Below are positions 5,144-8,157 of a stretch of DNA of 8,157 bases, piece by piece. A program made the position numbers and the translations under genes. Origin of the DNA: Desulfobacterales bacterium (GTDB lineage: Bacteria; Desulfobacterota; Desulfobacteria; Desulfobacterales; Desulfosalsimonadaceae); assembly GCA_029933295.1 (NCBI GenBank), contig JAOZOL010000021.1, forward strand, positions 10,794 to 18,950, read 5' to 3'. Within the stretch, counting starts at the first letter, position 1; every line of letters begins with the position of its first letter. Under the pieces are notes generated by a model. The model was given only the letters and a program-made list of their open reading frames with translations. It did not search any database and was not told the origin of the DNA.

Positions 5144-7546
5144 TTAAAGCTCCTGTTGGGAAATAGGTTTCTCGTAAATATTTGATAATAACCCAAGCAG
5201 TTCTTTTGGAGAAAACGGTTTCCGTAGAACCGGAATATGAGGGAAACTAGATGCAGTCTGTATCTCCATGCCTGAATAACCGCTCATAAATACGACTTTT
5301 TTTGCCAATTCCGGCCGTTCCGTTACCAAATATTGATAAAGCTCAATCCCCCCCATCACCGGCATCTTCAAATCAAGTAAAATCAGATCATAGTTTTTTT
5401 TCTTTAGTATTTCCATTGCCAAAAATCCATTAAAGGCGGTATCCGCCCGGCAACCCAACTCTCTGAAATATTCCGAAAGGCTCCTGCAGAGAGTTTTTTC
5501 GTCATCCACAATTAATACTTCAGAAGGTAGACATGTTGCGTCATCAGGGTCAATTTTCTTTTTTGCCGATACTTCTTGTGATTCAACTGAAGAAATTTTA
5601 ACAATAAATCGAGTGCCGGGCTGCGCATCTTGTGCCACAGAGATAAAGCCACCACACTTCTGAATTACGTTGTAATTGATTGACAGCCCCAGGCCGGTTC
5701 CTTTGCCTGGAGGTTTGGTTGTAAAAAAAGGATCAAAAAGTTTTGGCAGGTTCTCTTCCGGGATACCCGGACCATTGTCTTCAATTTCCATGATAACCCA
5801 TTCATCTTGATTCAGTGTTCGAAAAATAATCTGGTCGCCTATGCCGGATTCCTCAATGGCATCCACTGCGTTTTGTAAAAAATTGGCAACTACTTGTTGA
5901 AGCTGAGCAGTATCCCCAATAATCGGGCGAATATCTTCGCATAAATCAAGGATGATCCGGATATCTTTTTTGTGCGCCTGCTCCATATGCATATTGACAA
6001 CATAATCTATTATATCATTAAGATAAATCTTGCTTTGATTCGACTTTTGTGGATTGGCAGATTTTAAAAGGTTCCTGACGATCCGGCTCGCCCGCCCGGC
6101 ATCCTCAATAATAATCTTTAATGCTCCATAGGCCTCATTGTCATGTATTTGATCCTCCATAAGATATTCGGCACACCCTAATATACTGGTCAGGGGATTA
6201 TTCATCTCATGAGCAACACCTGAAACAAAAAGCCCTAATGAACTCATTTTTTCAGCCTGAATTCGCGCATTCAGCAGCTCTGATTCCAGCTTGATCCGCT
6301 CGGTCACATCATTAACGACAACGACATTTCCCTTTACACCGGAATCAGGAATTTTAATCGGCCCGGATAACACCTCAAGATAATAAACAGGGCTGCCGTT
6401 GTTGCTTAAAATCATTCGCTTTTGGCCGAAAACGGTTTCTTTTTCATATTGCCTCGGAGCCTTCCGCCAGAACTGATCAGCAGGATACATGTGGAGCTGG
6501 GAAAGACTTCGGCCGGCAATGCAATCGTTTGAGATTCCGACTTTTTCAAAATATTGTTCCATCTTTGGATTTGCAAAAATCACACCACCATTGTGATTAA
6601 GAAAAAGAACGCCTGTGGGATTGGCATCAATGAGATTTTTATAAAACTGCTCTGTTGCTTCCAGTTTTTTTTTGATTTTTGCAACTTCTGTTTTAAGCCG
6701 TTTCGTATATTTCTTTTCTCTTTTAAGTGTTAATTCCCTCAGCCTGACCTGTTCTGAAATATCGGTGATTTCCAGCGCCACAAAAGAAATTTGCCCTGAT
6801 GAATTCCGAACCGGACTTGCATTAAAAAGATATGTGCGGTCATTCTCTTGTTCGATTGAAAAATCAATTTCAACAGAGCCTTTGATCCCATCCCTGGCTT
6901 CAAAAAGAACTTTTTGAAGCTTCTCCCGGTTTTTTTCAAAACGTTTCATCCGGGTCAAATCACAGATATATTTTCCCTGAACAGACTCTAAGCTTAATTG
7001 CATTGATGACAAAAAAGGCTGATTGCAGGAAATAACCTTTCCGTCAGGGGTGCACTTGGCAACAAAAGACCCCATAGAATCGATCCATTGCTGCATCTCC
7101 CAACGCTCACTTTCAAGCTTTGTCTGAAGCGTCTTTATGTCTGAAATAATTTTCCCCTCCGGTGCCAGGGCAATAATTTCTCCATTCTCATCCCGGATGG
7201 GTGAGATCGAAAAGATTGCCGGAACAACGCGACCATTCGGATCTTCGAGCGAATCTTCGTGTATGGGAGTTTCTCCCCTACATGCTTTTTCTATCATTTC
7301 ATCAGTCAGTCTTTTAGCCTCAGGGGAATGACTCCGCCATGGAGAATCGCGGAATGAAAGGCCTTTAACCTGTTCCAGTGTCTGCCCGACAGCCTTAAGG
7401 GCCGATCGATTCCCAAAAAGCATCGTTCCATCCGTATCAATTACTCCAGCCATTGTATCTATCTGGTCGAAAGCAAAAGCGAGAATTCGTAACAGTCCAA
7501 CGGGGGCATCCGCTATGGCAAAAGATTTCTTATGAGATGAATTCAT
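5144..7546 (-). CDS. Soluble PAS-PAS-PAS hybrid histidine kinase with C-terminal receiver
   Basis: An 800-residue sensor kinase. No transmembrane segment or signal peptide is visible, so it should sense a cytoplasmic ligand or redox cue. Domains in order: PAS (about 22-138), PAS (about 152-266), a charged coiled coil (268-300), PAS (about 301-418), HisKA with phospho-accepting H446 in VAHEMNNP (444-451), a HATPase_c domain with N box QNAVDA (558-563), G1 DNGPG (590-594) and G2 GKGTGLGL (614-621), then a receiver (about 676-790) with D681-D682, phospho-acceptor D725, S755 and K776. All catalytic residues are intact. No Hpt domain is present here, so either H446 phosphorylates the partner regulator directly and the receiver tunes it, or an Hpt is elsewhere. 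ATG at 7546 has GGAAGGAA just upstream. A sigma-54-type promoter about 126 nt ahead of the ATG suggests autoregulation through its partner. The ligand is unknown. Confidence 0.95.
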   Translation of the reverse strand: MNSSHKKSFAIADAPVGLLRILAFAFDQIDTMAGVIDTDGTMLFGNRSALKAVGQTLEQVKGLSFRDSPWRSHSPEAKRLTDEMIEKACRGETPIHEDSLEDPNGRVVPAIFSISPIRDENGEIIALAPEGKIISDIKTLQTKLESERWEMQQWIDSMGSFVAKCTPDGKVISCNQPFLSSMQLSLESVQGKYICDLTRMKRFEKNREKLQKVLFEARDGIKGSVEIDFSIEQENDRTYLFNASPVRNSSGQISFVALEITDISEQVRLRELTLKREKKYTKRLKTEVAKIKKKLEATEQFYKNLIDANPTGVLFLNHNGGVIFANPKMEQYFEKVGISNDCIAGRSLSQLHMYPADQFWRKAPRQYEKETVFGQKRMILSNNGSPVYYLEVLSGPIKIPDSGVKGNVVVVNDVTERIKLESELLNARIQAEKMSSLGLFVSGVAHEMNNPLTSILGCAEYLMEDQIHDNEAYGALKIIIEDAGRASRIVRNLLKSANPQKSNQSKIYLNDIIDYVVNMHMEQAHKKDIRIILDLCEDIRPIIGDTAQLQQVVANFLQNAVDAIEESGIGDQIIFRTLNQDEWVIMEIEDNGPGIPEENLPKLFDPFFTTKPPGKGTGLGLSINYNVIQKCGGFISVAQDAQPGTRFIVKISSVESQEVSAKKKIDPDDATCLPSEVLIVDDEKTLCRSLSEYFRELGCRADTAFNGFLAMEILKKKNYDLILLDLKMPVMGGIELYQYLVTERPELAKKVVFMSGYSGMEIQTASSFPHIPVLRKPFSPKELLGLLSNIYEKPISQQEL

Positions 7547-7682
7547 GGTTCTTCCTTCCGGTTATTATTTTTCAACAAACAGCCCATACGCGAGTTAATT
7601 TAGATTCTATATTCATATAATCCGATTCCGAGCGTAAGTCTTCCGTCAAATATAAAAATAATATCATAGTCTAAATATTGAA

Positions 7683-7698
7683 TACAAGTATCATGCCA
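7683..7698 (-). promoter_or_regulatory. Sigma-54 (-24/-12) promoter for the kinase-regulator operon
   Basis: Minus strand reads TGGCATGATACTTGTA, the third copy of TGGCAY-N5-TTGTA with exact spacing. The predicted start near 7672 gives a 126-nt leader to the kinase ATG at 7546, the same length as at the acyl-CoA ligase. An alternative sigma-70 reading (TTGTAT, 18 bp, TATTAT) begins inside the element and cannot be excluded. Confidence 0.7.
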
Positions 7699-7704
7699 GG
7701 TGCG

Positions 7705-7756
7705 TAATGTCTTTTTATATTTTTAAGCATCATAATGTCTGCTACAAATAATGTCT
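7705..7756 (-). repeat. Three direct AGACATTA boxes upstream of the kinase promoter
   Basis: The octamer AGACATTA (TAATGTCT on the plus strand) occurs at 7705-7712, 7733-7740 and 7749-7756, all in the same orientation. Two copies extend to AAAGACATTA. They start 7 bp above the -24 element, at about -33 to -84 from the predicted start. An AGACATT core recurs in the dyad at 3680-3700 before the PP-loop promoter. The upper two copies lie inside the last codons of the upstream open frame, so part of the repetition could be coding. Candidate response-regulator sites; inference only. Confidence 0.4.
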
Positions 7757-8106
7757 TTACTTGCATCATCCATAACCTGGAGGGTACTTGCTGCCTCACT
7801 AAAATAATTGGTGCATCCGCAGTTTTCCACCAGAATCTCCCCCTGTCCTACCGGACAGATATTTTTGTCGCATTTTCTTATAACCACTTCATAACTGTCG
7901 ATGGTGGTTCGATAGTCGTCTGTGGTCCCGGAAATAGAGGCCTGGGTATCCTGTATCTGAATCTTCACCTGACAGAATAATTCACATTGAGACAAATTGT
8001 CCTTCAGAGGTAATGCGCTGGCATAATTTGTTGTTGTCCCGTTTAGCGGGTTTAAATCCTGGTACGTAAGCGTGCTGGCCCAGGCATTTAATGAGTCCTG
8101 AATATG
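7723..8106 (-). pseudogene. Cys-rich 3' gene remnant without a proper start
   Basis: A 127-codon open frame bounded upstream by TAA (8107-8109) and ending at TAA (7723-7725). It contains no in-frame ATG or GTG; the only usual start is a TTG at 7995 with no good ribosome site. The frame upstream of that TTG still looks like protein (DSLNAWAS, then LNPLNG). The product has seven cysteines in patterns such as C-x4-C-P-x-G-x-G-E and ENCGC, ending near IICSRH. This suggests a disulfide-bonded exported protein, yet there is no signal peptide. I read it as the C-terminal end of a larger secreted or surface protein whose 5' part was lost. Cys-rich conjugation or surface proteins came to mind but I cannot confirm a family. 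Upstream (8107-8157) is AT-rich with nothing recognisable. Its stop lies 176 bp before the kinase, and the kinase promoter begins just beyond it. Confidence 0.5.
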
Positions 8107-8157
8107 TTAACATTAATTGTTTTGATTTTATTTTCATTATCGGCTATTTTTTACACA

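Noticed and set aside
5140..5196. Longer response-regulator start (TTG at 5196)
   Set aside because: The extra 19 residues overlap the kinase end, do not belong to the receiver fold, and the ATG at 5139 has a well-placed AGGAG.
7735..7980. 81-codon plus-strand frame opposite the Cys-rich remnant
   Set aside because: No ribosome site or recognisable motif; the minus-strand frame has the patterned cysteines and is more protein-like.
1..8157. CRISPR array, tRNA or rRNA genes, intact insertion sequences
   Set aside because: No regularly spaced repeats, clover-leaf-like segments, rRNA-like stretches or transposase frames were seen.

Overview
The window reads as one co-directional block: every gene I can support lies on the minus strand, so transcription runs from high to low coordinates. 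The mix suggests an anaerobic Deltaproteobacterium (Desulfobacterota), perhaps a sulfate reducer that degrades organic acids or hydrocarbons. It combines a soluble multi-PAS hybrid kinase, an NtrC-type sigma-54 activator, an AMP-forming acyl-CoA ligase and a B12-dependent acyl-CoA mutase, with moderate GC and AT-rich spacers. The taxonomic guess is inference; there is no rRNA or marker gene here.

Layout in transcription order. At 8106-7723 is a Cys-rich open frame without a convincing start, probably the 3' remnant of a larger gene. At 7546-5144 is an 800-residue cytosolic PAS-PAS-PAS hybrid histidine kinase. Four bases later, at 5139-3745, comes its partner, a 464-residue REC-AAA+-Fis response regulator that would activate sigma-54 RNA polymerase. 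At 3462-2641 is an unassigned Cys-rich PP-loop ATP pyrophosphatase. A 471-bp spacer follows, holding terminator-like hairpins and a promoter. At 2169-622 is an AMP-forming acyl-CoA synthetase, and at 424 to the window edge is the N-terminal 141 codons of a divergent methylmalonyl-CoA-mutase-family large subunit.

The most interesting signal is regulatory. Upstream of the kinase, the PP-loop gene and the acyl-CoA ligase lie three copies of the same 16-bp element, TGGCAY-N5-TTGTA. It has the exact -24/-12 geometry of a sigma-54 promoter, and all three copies carry the same departure (T for C) at the -12 position. With a sigma-54 activator encoded between them, this implies an autoregulated regulon. 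A signal sensed by the PAS kinase would switch on the kinase/regulator pair, the PP-loop enzyme and the ligase-mutase pair. The predicted chemistry is activation of an unknown carboxylic acid to its CoA thioester, then a B12 carbon-skeleton rearrangement. The mutase departs from the family in its substrate/CoA-binding segment, so its substrate may be unusual. The role of the PP-loop enzyme is unknown.

Other structure includes repeated AGACATTA boxes and dyads near the promoters (candidate activator sites), a perfect 10-bp inverted repeat between ligase and mutase, and a 48-codon open frame starting almost exactly at the predicted transcription start of the PP-loop gene.
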